A stretch of DNA of 64,000 nucleotides from Thermoanaerobaculia bacterium. Its GTDB lineage: Bacteria; Acidobacteriota; Thermoanaerobaculia; UBA5066. How positions within the stretch are numbered: position 1 is the first letter of the stretch; each line of letters begins with the position of its first letter. This document shows, piece by piece, positions 34,811 through 43,480 of the stretch. The position numbers were made by a program, and so were the translations under genes. Where the stretch lies: NCBI GenBank assembly GCA_022071945.1, contig JAJVIN010000025.1, forward strand, positions 23,961 through 87,960, given 5' to 3'. The notes below the pieces were generated by a model, which was given only the letters and a program-made list of their open reading frames with translations, did not search any database and was not told where the DNA came from.

Positions 34811-35479
34811 ATGAGTCAGCTCCGACCGGTGCAACACCGGGGGCTTTTCATTACATTCGAGGGGATCGAGGGCTCGGGAAAATCAACTCAAATGGCTCGG
34901 ACGGCCGAAATCCTCAGAAAGAGGGGGTTGCCCGTCGTCAGCACGCGTGAGCCAGGCGGCACGCCGCTCGGCCTCCAGCTGCGGCGGCTCCTGCTCGAGG
35001 TGGACGGTGTGATGGACCCCCGCACCGAGCTCCTACTGATGGTGGCGGACCGCCGGCAACACCTCACCGAGAGCATCGAACCGGCCCTCTCCCGCGGCCA
35101 GATCGTGCTGTGCGACCGGTACTCCGATGCTTCCCGCGCTTACCAGGGGGGCGGCCGCAAGCTCGGCGAGGACCTCGTCGACATCCTTCACGAGCACCTC
35201 TGCCCCCTCTCGCCAGACCGGACCATCCTCCTGGACTGTCCGCCAGACGTCGCGCTCGCCCGGGTCCTGGCCCGAAACGCCGGCGACCGGGACCGGATGG
35301 AGCGGGAGGACCTGGAGTTCCACGAACGGGTCCGTGCGAGCTACAAGAAGCTCGCACGCAAGGAATCGAGCCGCTTTCTCGTCATCGACGGGACACAGGA
35401 TCCGGACAGCATCTCGAGCGAGATCCTCTCGGAGATCGAGAACCTGATCCCGGTCTTCCAGAAACGCTCTCAGAAGTGA
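34811..35479 (+). CDS. tmk: Thymidylate kinase
   Basis: A 222-residue enzyme that phosphorylates dTMP to dTDP with ATP. Motifs: P-loop FEGIEGSGKSTQ (16-27), TREPGGTPLG, the DRY-type CDRYSDASRAYQGGGRKL with the lid region, and a C-terminal VIDGTQDPDSISSEI. Length is normal for the family (205-230). It overlaps holB by four bases (GTGA), the conserved tmk-holB arrangement. Start ATG at 34811; there is only a weak GAGAA upstream. Confidence 0.96.
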   Translation: MSQLRPVQHRGLFITFEGIEGSGKSTQMARTAEILRKRGLPVVSTREPGGTPLGLQLRRLLLEVDGVMDPRTELLLMVADRRQHLTESIEPALSRGQIVLCDRYSDASRAYQGGGRKLGEDLVDILHEHLCPLSPDRTILLDCPPDVALARVLARNAGDRDRMEREDLEFHERVRASYKKLARKESSRFLVIDGTQDPDSISSEILSEIENLIPVFQKRSQK

Positions 35480-36462
35480 AGGCCTCGCCCCCGGTTCTCC
35501 TGCTGACCGGCCCGGGCAGCCGCCGGCTCGAGGAGACCGCCCTGGCGCGCGCCACGGGAATCCTCTGCCGGACGGGCGAGGGGCACTCCCGGGCCTCGGC
35601 CGAGTCTTGCCAGGACTGCCGGCGGGTCTTTCGCCGCGAACACCCCGACCTCCTCATCGCCGCCCCCGAGAGCCGGCGCCGCGCCAACACCCCGGCTGGG
35701 ACCGAGAACCCCGCGAGCAAGGAAACCACGATTCCGGCCGCCCTCGTCCGGGCGGTTGCCGCGGATGCTTCTCGCCTCCCGTACGAGGGCGGGCTGAGAG
35801 CCGTCATCTTTCTCGACGTCGACAAGACCGAGGACGCCGCTTTCAGCGCGCTCCTGAAGGTCCTCGAGGAGCCGCCCCAAAAGACACGGTTCCTCTTGAC
35901 CGCCGTCAAGCCTCGCCTCTTGCCCGCGACGATCCTCTCTCGTGTCGTGGAGGAAAAACAGAGTGTTCCCGGGCGCAAGAGTCTCTCGGCGGCGCTTCAG
36001 ACCGAAGGGGTCAAGGAGTCCGAGGCTCTCGCCCGCGCGGCGTTCTGTCCGGAGTCCCTCGAGGAGGCCCGGTCTCTCGACCTCGACGCGGCGCGGACCG
36101 AGCGGGATTCCCTCCTCGAGGCTCTCCTGGGCACCGTCGCCGGCCCATCAACGGGATGGGCCCTCTCTCTGGCGGCCCGCCTGGACGCGGGAGACGCGGC
36201 GGCGACCGCCGCCCGGCTCAATCTCCTCGCCGTTCTCCTCAGGGATGCAGCGGCCTCCTCCATCGATCCGGCCGCCGCCATCCACCAGGAGCGCGCGCGC
36301 GAGCTCGCGCAAGCGGGCAGGGAGCTCCGACCGGTTCTGATCCAGGCGGCCCTGGAGTGTCTCGACAGCGCCTCGCTCGTGACGGAGGCGCGTCTGAACG
36401 GACGGATGGTGTGCGAGACCCTCGCCATCAGGATCCTCCGCGCCGTCACGGCCGGAGCCTGA
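35476..36462 (+). CDS. holB: DNA polymerase III subunit delta-prime
   Basis: A 328-residue clamp-loader subunit. It keeps the zinc-site-like cysteines (ILCRTGEG, ESCQDC), the Walker B-like VIFLDVDKTEDAAFSALLKVLEEPP, and the following SRV sensor segment. The Walker A position reads TGPGSRRLEETALA without Lys-Thr, as in E. coli delta-prime, which does not bind ATP. GTG start overlaps the tmk stop by four bases. The C-terminal collar domain is helical and poorly conserved. Confidence 0.93.
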   Translation: MKASPPVLLLTGPGSRRLEETALARATGILCRTGEGHSRASAESCQDCRRVFRREHPDLLIAAPESRRRANTPAGTENPASKETTIPAALVRAVAADASRLPYEGGLRAVIFLDVDKTEDAAFSALLKVLEEPPQKTRFLLTAVKPRLLPATILSRVVEEKQSVPGRKSLSAALQTEGVKESEALARAAFCPESLEEARSLDLDAARTERDSLLEALLGTVAGPSTGWALSLAARLDAGDAAATAARLNLLAVLLRDAAASSIDPAAAIHQERARELAQAGRELRPVLIQAALECLDSASLVTEARLNGRMVCETLAIRILRAVTAGA

Positions 36463-36480
36463 GGCGCTTGCTCCACACGT

Positions 36481-36696
36481 TCAGAGATCTTCGGGCGTGA
36501 GCCCGGTGTCTTTTGCGATCCTCGCCAGCATGCGCGGGCCGATCTCTTCCGCATCGTGAAACGCCCATGTGTAGTCGCGCCACCCAGGACGCGACAACAC
36601 CTTGTGAGAAGAGGCCGTCTCGCGCTTCACACCCCACCCGATACGGAGAAGAGCCGCCAGGACTTCGCGCGCCTTCTTGGACGGCCAGCGGCTCAT
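36481..36696 (-). CDS. hicA: HicA-family toxin
   Basis: A 71-residue HicA-type mRNA interferase. It begins MSRWPSKKAREVLAALLRIG and has the core ETASSHKVL with the catalytic-type His, then EEIGPRMLARIAKDTGLTPEDL, the usual C-terminal helix. The double-stranded RNA-binding-like fold and length fit (60-85 residues). ATG at 36696 overlaps the hicB stop by one base (TGATG). Antitoxin-first order is less common than hicAB but well known. Confidence 0.88.
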   Translation of the reverse strand: MSRWPSKKAREVLAALLRIGWGVKRETASSHKVLSRPGWRDYTWAFHDAEEIGPRMLARIAKDTGLTPEDL

Positions 36697-36911
36697 CAAG
36701 CCGCGGCTGGAATGACGAAGGAAACGGTGATGGCTTCCGGCACCGCTTCTCCGTGCTCGAGCCGGTCTGCCAGGACTCTCAGCGCGAGGGCTTCCACGCG
36801 TGACAGCGCTTCTTCACGCGTCCGCCCGTATGCCAGACAGCCTGGAATCGCGGAGATCTCCGCGATCCATCTCCCATCTTCTTCGCGGTCGAGTTCCACC
36901 AGGAGCGTCAT
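36696..36911 (-). CDS. hicB: HicB-family antitoxin
   Basis: A 71-residue HicB-like antitoxin with the partially degraded RNase H fold: LVELDREEDGRWIAEISAIPGCLAYGRTREEAL is the family core (the PGC..GxT pattern). It lacks a C-terminal helix-turn-helix or ribbon DNA-binding domain, so it may only neutralise the toxin. ATG at 36911; GGAGGT lies about 12 bases upstream. It is coupled to hicA by TGATG. Confidence 0.88.
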   Translation of the reverse strand: MTLLVELDREEDGRWIAEISAIPGCLAYGRTREEALSRVEALALRVLADRLEHGEAVPEAITVSFVIPAAA

Positions 36912-37176
36912 TGCAGAAGGATACCTCCGCGTGGGATTTCCTGGAGCGCCTCGCGTGACCGGGCCGGATCCCAGGGCTTCAGCGGCGGTCCGGTACACGG
37001 CTCCCCTGCAACCGTCTCAGTCCCTGACAGCCAGAACCAGGCAGCCCGGCGATGATTCGCTGGGTCACGGAACGGCACCCCCTGAAGGGGGCTTTGTGGT
37101 GCAGACCCAGAGGACCGCATCTTCGTAGCACCAAGAGTCATTTCGGGCGTTCCTGCCACACGATTCCGGAACCACC
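36912..37176. other. Intergenic region between GT-C gene and hicBA
   Basis: No gene recognised in 265 bases. It contains an open minus-strand stretch reading through the hicB start region without a recognisable family. GGAGGT for hicB is at about 36924-36929 (complement). The hicBA promoter should lie here, but I see no clear -35/-10 pair. Confidence 0.35.
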
Positions 37177-38970
37177 CTACTCGTTCTGGCCCTGCCCGAA
37201 TGAGACCGGGTAGGCCCAGACCTCGGCCAGACAGCTGCCCGGCGGCATCTCGATTTCCACCGACTCGATCTCCTGATCGCCCAGCCCGTAGAGGCTGAGG
37301 CCGTCCTGGTGGAGCGACCAGGCTGGTCCGCCAGTCCCACGGGCAGAGCGCAGGCGAACGTTCGCTGGCTTCTGCAGAGCCGCATCGACGACCACGAAGC
37401 TACGAAAATGGCTCCCCCGCGGAAACGGAACTGTCAGCCGGCCCGGTTTGGGGAGCGCACAGTCGCGGACGTTCCTGTCGCTCAACCCCGGTGGCGACAT
37501 GATGAGGCGACTTTGCGGCGGAGCGAAGTGGAGCGTCTGTGCACCGTTTCGGCGCTGCGCGATCCGAAGGTGGACGATCGACGCGGAGTTCACACTAGGG
37601 ATATCGCGCCTTTCGCTCTCGATCCTTGGCGTCTCTGCCACGACCAGACTGCCTTCGACAAACCATCGCTCGTCGAAGCCGGGGGTCAGCCGCCCACTCG
37701 CCACATAGCCCTCAAGGTAGTCCGCGGCGACCGAAGCCCTCACTGGAAGGCCTGCCGGGAAGATGCGTTCGATCCAGACGCCGGTCTCCTTCCAGGTCTC
37801 GATTGGAACGAACTCGAACCGGAGTGCCTTGACGATTCCAGCCGGTATCGCGAGGAGAACAAGAGTCGCGGCCAGCAGACGCCGAATCCCGTGGCGTTCC
37901 CTGTAGGCTGGCTCCATCGCCATCGCGCAGCCGATCAAGACTGGCATGCAGATGAAGGATGTCGTCCGGACGAGCGGGGTCCGCAGCGTGAGACAGAAGA
38001 CCAGGAAGAGGCCCGCTGACAACAGGAGGGCTCTCGGGGCCCGGGTGGCCGCCCGCTCCGTGTCCGTCTGAACCATGAGGACAGCGAGAAAGCCCAGGGA
38101 AAGCGCCGCGGCGAGCCCGTCCGCTCTCGGCCCCATACTGCCGAGCGCTCCCAGAATGTAGAGCCTGGCGGTCTCCGCGACCGAGGCCCAGTTTCCATAC
38201 TGGTACCCGAACCGCTCGCCATAGCCCGCCAGCTGCAACGCGATCATCTGGTCCAGCACCCCGGCGTGAAACACCAGGACGCCCGCTCCGACGAGCAGAG
38301 CGGCGATCACCACCCGAGAGTCTCGACACCTCAGCAACAAGATCGCCCAGAGGGGCGCGGCCCAGAAGCCGAACGTTACGATCGAGACACTACCGAGGAT
38401 GCTCGTCCCGGCCAACATTAGAAGGTTGGTCTGTGAAGGGGCCTCGTACGCATCGAGGAATGCGGCAGTTGCCCCGAGCGCCAGGAGGAGGGCCAGCCCG
38501 TACCCGCGGCCCTGCAGGCAGAGGTCCAGGAGGTCCCGGTTGAGCCCGACAGCGACGAATACCGCGGCCCCGGGAAGATAGAGCCGCCGACGCCAGAAGA
38601 ACCTGAGGATTCCCGCCAGCGTGAATGTCACCGCGAGAAGTGAGATTCCTCTCATTCGCAGGGGATCGAACGAGGTCCGGCCTGGAAAGAGGGAGTTGAG
38701 CAGATTGATGAGCAGGTGGTTGTTGCTCGAGTAGTCCGTCAGGACCGAGACCGGACCCTTCCCCGAGTGATTCAGGATTGTGTAGATCTCGTCGTTCCAC
38801 AGCGAGGTCGTCGCCATCGCCCGCATGTACTGAAAGACGAAGGGAACGGCCGAAAGGACGACCACCCAGAAGGAGACGATCTCGAACAACGCCGGGCCGT
38901 CTGGCCGGCCCGCCTTCGCTCCTCGCCTCTCAGGCGTTAGAGTAGCGGACCGCGAATTCGCGCCTTCCAT
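37177..38970 (-). CDS. Polytopic GT-C-type glycosyltransferase-like protein
   Basis: A 597-residue protein with about 10-11 membrane helices over residues 30-370 and a soluble C-terminal domain of some 200 residues, probably periplasmic. The first loop after helix 1 has TTSLWNDEIYTIL, the acidic motif of the PMT/ArnT (GT-C) fold that uses polyprenyl-phosphate sugar donors. Acceptor unknown. GGAGGT lies 10 bases before the ATG at 38970. Its start codon overlaps the start codon of the divergent glycosyltransferase gene (CATG at 38968-38971). Confidence 0.82.
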   Translation of the reverse strand: MEGANSRSATLTPERRGAKAGRPDGPALFEIVSFWVVVLSAVPFVFQYMRAMATTSLWNDEIYTILNHSGKGPVSVLTDYSSNNHLLINLLNSLFPGRTSFDPLRMRGISLLAVTFTLAGILRFFWRRRLYLPGAAVFVAVGLNRDLLDLCLQGRGYGLALLLALGATAAFLDAYEAPSQTNLLMLAGTSILGSVSIVTFGFWAAPLWAILLLRCRDSRVVIAALLVGAGVLVFHAGVLDQMIALQLAGYGERFGYQYGNWASVAETARLYILGALGSMGPRADGLAAALSLGFLAVLMVQTDTERAATRAPRALLLSAGLFLVFCLTLRTPLVRTTSFICMPVLIGCAMAMEPAYRERHGIRRLLAATLVLLAIPAGIVKALRFEFVPIETWKETGVWIERIFPAGLPVRASVAADYLEGYVASGRLTPGFDERWFVEGSLVVAETPRIESERRDIPSVNSASIVHLRIAQRRNGAQTLHFAPPQSRLIMSPPGLSDRNVRDCALPKPGRLTVPFPRGSHFRSFVVVDAALQKPANVRLRSARGTGGPAWSLHQDGLSLYGLGDQEIESVEIEMPPGSCLAEVWAYPVSFGQGQNE

Positions 38971-41146
38971 GAGTCAGGACACCTCCGAGAACATCGAAGA
39001 CCTCAAACGCGAGCTGGAACGGACCCGGGCGGAGCTCGAACGGGCCCGGCTCCGGATCGTCTTCATGGAGACGAGCAAGTTCTGGAGAGCCAGGAACTTC
39101 TGGTGGTCCATCAAGGAGCGGCTCCAGAATCCCAGGTTGCTCCTGGCGCCACCGGCCAAAGAGGCCGCCCTCCCCCTCGACCTCGACGTGGCGGGCGTGC
39201 CGGGCCCGGATCCCATTTCTCCTCCCATTCCAGATCGTCCCACCGACATCATCGTCTGCATTCACAACGCCCTTCCGGACGTAAAGAGGTGTCTGGCCAG
39301 CCTCGAGGCTCACACCCGGCCCCCTCACCGCCTCATCCTGGTCGACGACGGCAGCGGCGAGGAGACTCGGGATTTCGTCGCCGAATCCGCCTTGCGCCTC
39401 GGCGCCACGCGAATCCGGAACGAGACGGCCCGGGGCTACACGCTCGCCGCCAACCAGGGCCTGCGGGCGTCGAGAGCTCCCTACGCCGTCCTCCTCAACA
39501 GCGACACCCTCGTGACCGATGGATGGCTCGAACGCCTCATCGCCGCCGTCGAGTCGGACCCCAAGGCCGGGATCGCCGGCCCCTTGAGCAACTGCGCCTC
39601 GTGGCAGTCGATCCCTGAATTCGTGAACGCCGAGGGTGACTGGTCCGAGAACCCGCTCCCCGAAGGCCTCGACGCCAACGGGATGGCGGCCCTCATCGCC
39701 CGGGACGCCGCGCCCATCCGGCCCGAGTTGCCGTTCCTCAACGGGTTCTGCCTCTTGATCCGCCGGGAGCTCATCGACGCGATCGGCATCTTCGACGAGG
39801 AGACCTTCGGCCGCGGGTACGGCGAGGAGAACGACTACTGCCTCAGGACTCGAAAGGCCGGCTGGAAGCTCCTTCTGGCCGACGACGCCTACGTCTTTCA
39901 CGCCCAGTCCAAGAGCTACTCGCCGGAGAAGAGGCGGGAACTCTCCCGCCTCGCTCACGAGGCGCTCCTGAAGAAACACGGATCGGCGGACGTGGAGAGC
40001 GGCGTCACTCTCCTGCGGCACGGCCGCGTTCTCGAGGGACTTCGCGTAAGGGCCCGTGAACGCATCCACCGGTTCCGCCTCATCGAGCAGGGAAAGGCCC
40101 GCTTCTGCGGGAGGAAGGTCCTGTTCGTCCTGCCGGTTCAGGAACGCGGCGGCGGGGCCAACGTCGTCCTCTCGGAAGCGAAGGCCATGCGCCGGATGGG
40201 TGTGGACGTCAGGGTGCTCAACCTGCCCGAGCTCGCTCCCTCCTTCTCGCAGGCCTACTCGGACTCGGACGTTCCCGTCTTGACGGCCGCGCCGAGGGAC
40301 TTCCCGCGGGTGACCTCTGGATTCGACGCCGTCATCGCCACGGCCAACACGTCCGTGGCGTGGCTCGAACCGCTCGCCGGGAAGGGACCCGTCCTCGGCT
40401 ACTACATCCAAGACTACGAGCCTCACTTCTACGAAGAGGGCTCTCCCAGCTACCTGGAAGCGAAGGCCTCGTACAACAGAATCCCGGGGCTCGTCACCTT
40501 CACGAAGACCGAGTGGAACCGCGCCGAGGTCGAGCGGCACACGGGCGTTTCGCCCGCCGTGATCGGAGCGAGCTTCGACATCGACCGGTTCCGGCCGTTT
40601 CGCGAGCCCCCGAAGCCACCATCCGTCAGATTCGGGGCGATGATCCGGCCGAGCAGCCCGAGGCGCGGCCCGGACATCACCATGCAGGCCTTCGCCGAGG
40701 TCTCGCGGCGTTATGGCAGGGATGTGGAGTTCTACATCTACGGAGTCGATCCACACGATCCGGCTTTCATGCGCCTGGAACGGGGATTTCCCCACCGGCA
40801 TCTCGGGTTCGCCGATGGCCCGGCCCTGGCGGCCCTCTTCAACCAGGTCCACGCCTTCGCGGACTTCTCGACCTACCAGGCCATGGGGCTGAGCGCCCTG
40901 GAGGCAATGGGTTCGGGGGCCACCGCGATCCTCCCCGTCCGGGGCGGGGCCAGAAGCTTCGCTTCGCCGGAAGAGAACGCGGTCTTCTGCGACACCACCC
41001 TGCTACCGGCGTGCGTGGCGGCTCTCTCGGGCCTGATCGAGGATTCCAATCGCCGGTCGCGCCTGATGGAGAGGGCCTTCCGGGACGTCTCGCGTTTCTT
41101 CCCGGAAGGCCCCGCCTTCAAGATCCTGTCGGTCCTCTTTCCCTGA
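38969..41146 (+). CDS. GT2-GT4 fusion glycosyltransferase
   Basis: A 725-residue cytoplasmic protein. It has a short N-terminal coiled coil (EDLKRELERTRAELERARLR), a GT2 (GT-A fold) domain at about 92-345 with IVCIHNALPDV, LVDDGSG and LLNSDT, and NGFCLLIRR with GYGEENDYCLR (acceptor-side ED motif). A GT4-like (GT-B) domain follows at about 380-720 with RRGPDITMQAF and MGLSALEAMGSGA. Such two-domain enzymes build O-antigen or exopolysaccharide chains. No clear ribosome site precedes the ATG at 38969. It pairs with the divergent GT-C protein as a glycan locus. Confidence 0.9.
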   Translation: MSQDTSENIEDLKRELERTRAELERARLRIVFMETSKFWRARNFWWSIKERLQNPRLLLAPPAKEAALPLDLDVAGVPGPDPISPPIPDRPTDIIVCIHNALPDVKRCLASLEAHTRPPHRLILVDDGSGEETRDFVAESALRLGATRIRNETARGYTLAANQGLRASRAPYAVLLNSDTLVTDGWLERLIAAVESDPKAGIAGPLSNCASWQSIPEFVNAEGDWSENPLPEGLDANGMAALIARDAAPIRPELPFLNGFCLLIRRELIDAIGIFDEETFGRGYGEENDYCLRTRKAGWKLLLADDAYVFHAQSKSYSPEKRRELSRLAHEALLKKHGSADVESGVTLLRHGRVLEGLRVRARERIHRFRLIEQGKARFCGRKVLFVLPVQERGGGANVVLSEAKAMRRMGVDVRVLNLPELAPSFSQAYSDSDVPVLTAAPRDFPRVTSGFDAVIATANTSVAWLEPLAGKGPVLGYYIQDYEPHFYEEGSPSYLEAKASYNRIPGLVTFTKTEWNRAEVERHTGVSPAVIGASFDIDRFRPFREPPKPPSVRFGAMIRPSSPRRGPDITMQAFAEVSRRYGRDVEFYIYGVDPHDPAFMRLERGFPHRHLGFADGPALAALFNQVHAFADFSTYQAMGLSALEAMGSGATAILPVRGGARSFASPEENAVFCDTTLLPACVAALSGLIEDSNRRSRLMERAFRDVSRFFPEGPAFKILSVLFP

Positions 41147-41158
41147 GACGGCTCCCGG

Positions 41159-42229
41159 TCAGTTCGGTGCCTTCTCCAGAGTCACGGCCACATCGGCCTT
41201 CTCACCCGCCTTCGGGGTGATCTTGATGGACTTCGGAACGAATCCGGGGCGCGTCACGATCACGGTGTGAGGTCCTGGCTCCGTCACCATCCCTCTCATC
41301 GCGAAGGAGTTGAGGTCTTCGGCCACACCGACGTAGCGGTCATCGAGATAGACGGCCGCATCCTTCGGCTCGACTTTCCAGAGGATGTAGGCCACGTCAG
41401 GTCGAGTCCCGCTGGGCTGCTTGACCGGTGGGGGCTGTTCCTGACCGCTGTCGGGCCGTGCTTCCAGCGAGTAGCGGGGATCGCCCTCCACGGACTCACC
41501 TCCGACCGCGGGAGCATCCCCCTCTCGCCAGGCCTCCGTCTTCTCGGCGGCTCCGCCCGGTCCGAAGACCCGGCCGTACGGAGTCCCGCGGTCCGGCGGA
41601 TCGAAGTAACTCAGCTTGCCTTTGCCTGGCAGGAGCTTCAGATCCTGCTCAAGCGTCATTCTCTGACCTCGGCGGGCGTTGATCGGCACGGACAACGTCT
41701 CGTAGGCCGGATGCCGGAACTCGAGGGTGTACTTGCCCGGCCTCAGGTAGAGGTAGTCCGGGAATCCATCGAAGTCGTCGGCCGTGCCGATGTAGCGGCC
41801 ATCGAGATAGAGCTCGGCTTCCTCGGGAGAGACGTCGGTGTCCACGGTCGCGTAGCGAGAGGGATCGACGGTGCTTCCGCCCGAGTAGACGACCGTCCCT
41901 CCCCAGTACGGGCCCCAGTAACCGCCCCAGCCCCAGTACGGACCCCAGTAGCCACCGTAGTAGCCGTAGTACCCGCCGTAATGGCGGCCTCCGTGATGGT
42001 GGCCTCCGCCCCCGTGGTGACCGCCACCGTTGTGGCCGCCGCCCCCGCTCGGAGGCCGGCCCCCCCCGCCCCCTCCGCCGCCGGGCGGGCGGCCGCCACC
42101 AGAGCCGCCGGAGCCGCCCCCTCCGCTTCTCTGGGCTTCGGCCGGAAGGGCCGAGAGCGTCATCCCGGCCACCGTGAAGAGGGCGATCGTGAGTGTCAAG
42201 GTTCGAATCAGTTTGATGGGAGTTCTCAT
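41159..42229 (-). CDS. Exported Gly/His/Tyr-rich protein with two PEGA domains
   Basis: A 356-residue secreted protein. After the signal peptide (residues 1-32, ending AEAQ) comes a Gly/Pro/His tract to about 70, then a Tyr/Trp/Gly tract (HYGGYYGYYGGYWGPYWG), then two PEGA domains at about 110-185 (AELYLDGRYIGTADDF) and 270-350 (AAVYLDDRYVGVAEDL). PEGA domains are surface-layer-like beta modules; no enzyme is suggested. GGAGG is five bases before the ATG at 42229. It converges with the GT2-GT4 gene, 12 bases apart. Confidence 0.88.
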   Translation of the reverse strand: MRTPIKLIRTLTLTIALFTVAGMTLSALPAEAQRSGGGGSGGSGGGRPPGGGGGGGGRPPSGGGGHNGGGHHGGGGHHHGGRHYGGYYGYYGGYWGPYWGWGGYWGPYWGGTVVYSGGSTVDPSRYATVDTDVSPEEAELYLDGRYIGTADDFDGFPDYLYLRPGKYTLEFRHPAYETLSVPINARRGQRMTLEQDLKLLPGKGKLSYFDPPDRGTPYGRVFGPGGAAEKTEAWREGDAPAVGGESVEGDPRYSLEARPDSGQEQPPPVKQPSGTRPDVAYILWKVEPKDAAVYLDDRYVGVAEDLNSFAMRGMVTEPGPHTVIVTRPGFVPKSIKITPKAGEKADVAVTLEKAPN

Positions 42230-42345
42230 GGCAACCTCCCCCCTCGAGAGGGCTTCGTGTCCCGGGGCCTGTCTGTCGCCCCGTTCCACCCTCGAATGAT
42301 GCAAGAGAGTTGCCGTCAGGGGTGTCCCCACCTTCGGACGGCCAG

Positions 42346-43224
42346 CTATCTCCCGAGGAGCGTCCGCAGGAACGCGCCAGCCTTCACCCAGATTCGCTCG
42401 TTCTCCAGGCTCCGGACCTCGCCCAGCTCAGCCGGAGAAAGGGAGGGACCCAGGACCCTGAGGATCCGCTCGGCCGCAACGACCCGGCAAACGGAAACCG
42501 GGAGGACGAAATAGCCCTCCGCGAACCGGACGTGAGGCCCGAGCGTCATCCGCCGGTACGCCGTCAAGGCAAGGACGAGACTGGGGTAGTCCTTGCCTCC
42601 AATCTGGGACACGTAGGCCTGCATGGCCTGCTCCTTCTTTTCCTGATACGGGGTCGCATCGAGAAGGAAGTTCGGCCGGATGGGCTGCGAGATCTCGAAG
42701 AAGGCGAGGTGAGCCTCGGGCAGGGCCTCGAGGGTGTCCGCCTCGGGAAGACCCCGCACGACCGAGAGGAACGCCTGAGCGACGGCCCTGTGATCCGGGT
42801 GGACCTCGGCGGGCGAGGGCAGGAACACCAGGTCGGGTCTGATCTCGCGGATCAGGCGTTCGAATTCCTCCGCCAGGCGGCCAGGGTCGACGAGCAGGTT
42901 CCTGTCGTAGAACCCGCCCTGCCTGACCTTGGTGATCCCGATATGCCGGAGAGCCTGCCGGCTCTCCGCCGCCCGGCGCTCCCCGATCTCACGGCGCCGG
43001 GCGTGGTCCGGCTCGCTCCCGGCGCCATCGGTCACGAGGTAGACGGTGACGTCTGCTCCCGACTCCGAAAGAGACGCGAGAGCGGCACCGCACCCGAAGA
43101 CCTCGTCATCCGGATGGGGAGCGAGAACCAGGACCCGCCGGGCGGAGAACGTGGAGGCGCGATACGGGATCAACTCCTCCTCGGGAGTCCGCTGGGGCCG
43201 GGCAGCAGAGGGCGGATCAGCCAT
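42346..43224 (-). CDS. PIG-L/LmbE family deacetylase
   Basis: A 292-residue zinc-dependent N-acetylglucosaminyl deacetylase-like enzyme. Zinc and catalytic motifs: LVLAPHPDDEVFGCGAALAS (HPDDE) and the distal PSPAEVHPDHRAVA (HPDH). Relatives remove acetyl groups from GlcNAc in GlcNAc-PI, mycothiol or bacillithiol pathways, or from exopolysaccharide units. Its position in a glycan neighbourhood fits a sugar substrate, but this is inference. ATG at 43224. Confidence 0.9.
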   Translation of the reverse strand: MADPPSAARPQRTPEEELIPYRASTFSARRVLVLAPHPDDEVFGCGAALASLSESGADVTVYLVTDGAGSEPDHARRREIGERRAAESRQALRHIGITKVRQGGFYDRNLLVDPGRLAEEFERLIREIRPDLVFLPSPAEVHPDHRAVAQAFLSVVRGLPEADTLEALPEAHLAFFEISQPIRPNFLLDATPYQEKKEQAMQAYVSQIGGKDYPSLVLALTAYRRMTLGPHVRFAEGYFVLPVSVCRVVAAERILRVLGPSLSPAELGEVRSLENERIWVKAGAFLRTLLGR

Positions 43225-43480
43225 TGGATCGAGATTCTAGGAGACTGGTGTCCAACGCCCGTTTTCGAGCGCTCGGTGGAGTTTAGGGTTTCCGTGGAGG
43301 ACCTTGACAGGTTGGCGCGCAACGGGAACGGCCGAAGAGGCACAACAACGCTGATCGGATAGGTCGCTCTCCCTGCGACCTGATCGATGTCAAAGGCGTC
43401 CCGAGAGAACAGTCCCTTGTCCACCCAGGCCGTGTACACGAAGGCACGATGATCAAACTCCAAAGCCCCTGCCGGGTCTC

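Noticed and set aside
35110..35475. Upstream extension of the holB frame through tmk
   Set aside because: The extension is out of frame with tmk and Arg/Pro-rich; the GTG at 35476 overlapping the tmk stop is the normal arrangement.
38930..40852. A 640-codon minus-strand frame opposite the GT2-GT4 gene
   Set aside because: Antisense shadow; no signal, motif or ribosome site, and the plus strand has clear glycosyltransferase motifs throughout.
41885..42125. Gly/Tyr/His-rich tract as a repeat element or second gene
   Set aside because: It is the low-complexity N-terminal part of the PEGA protein, in frame with its signal peptide and PEGA domains.
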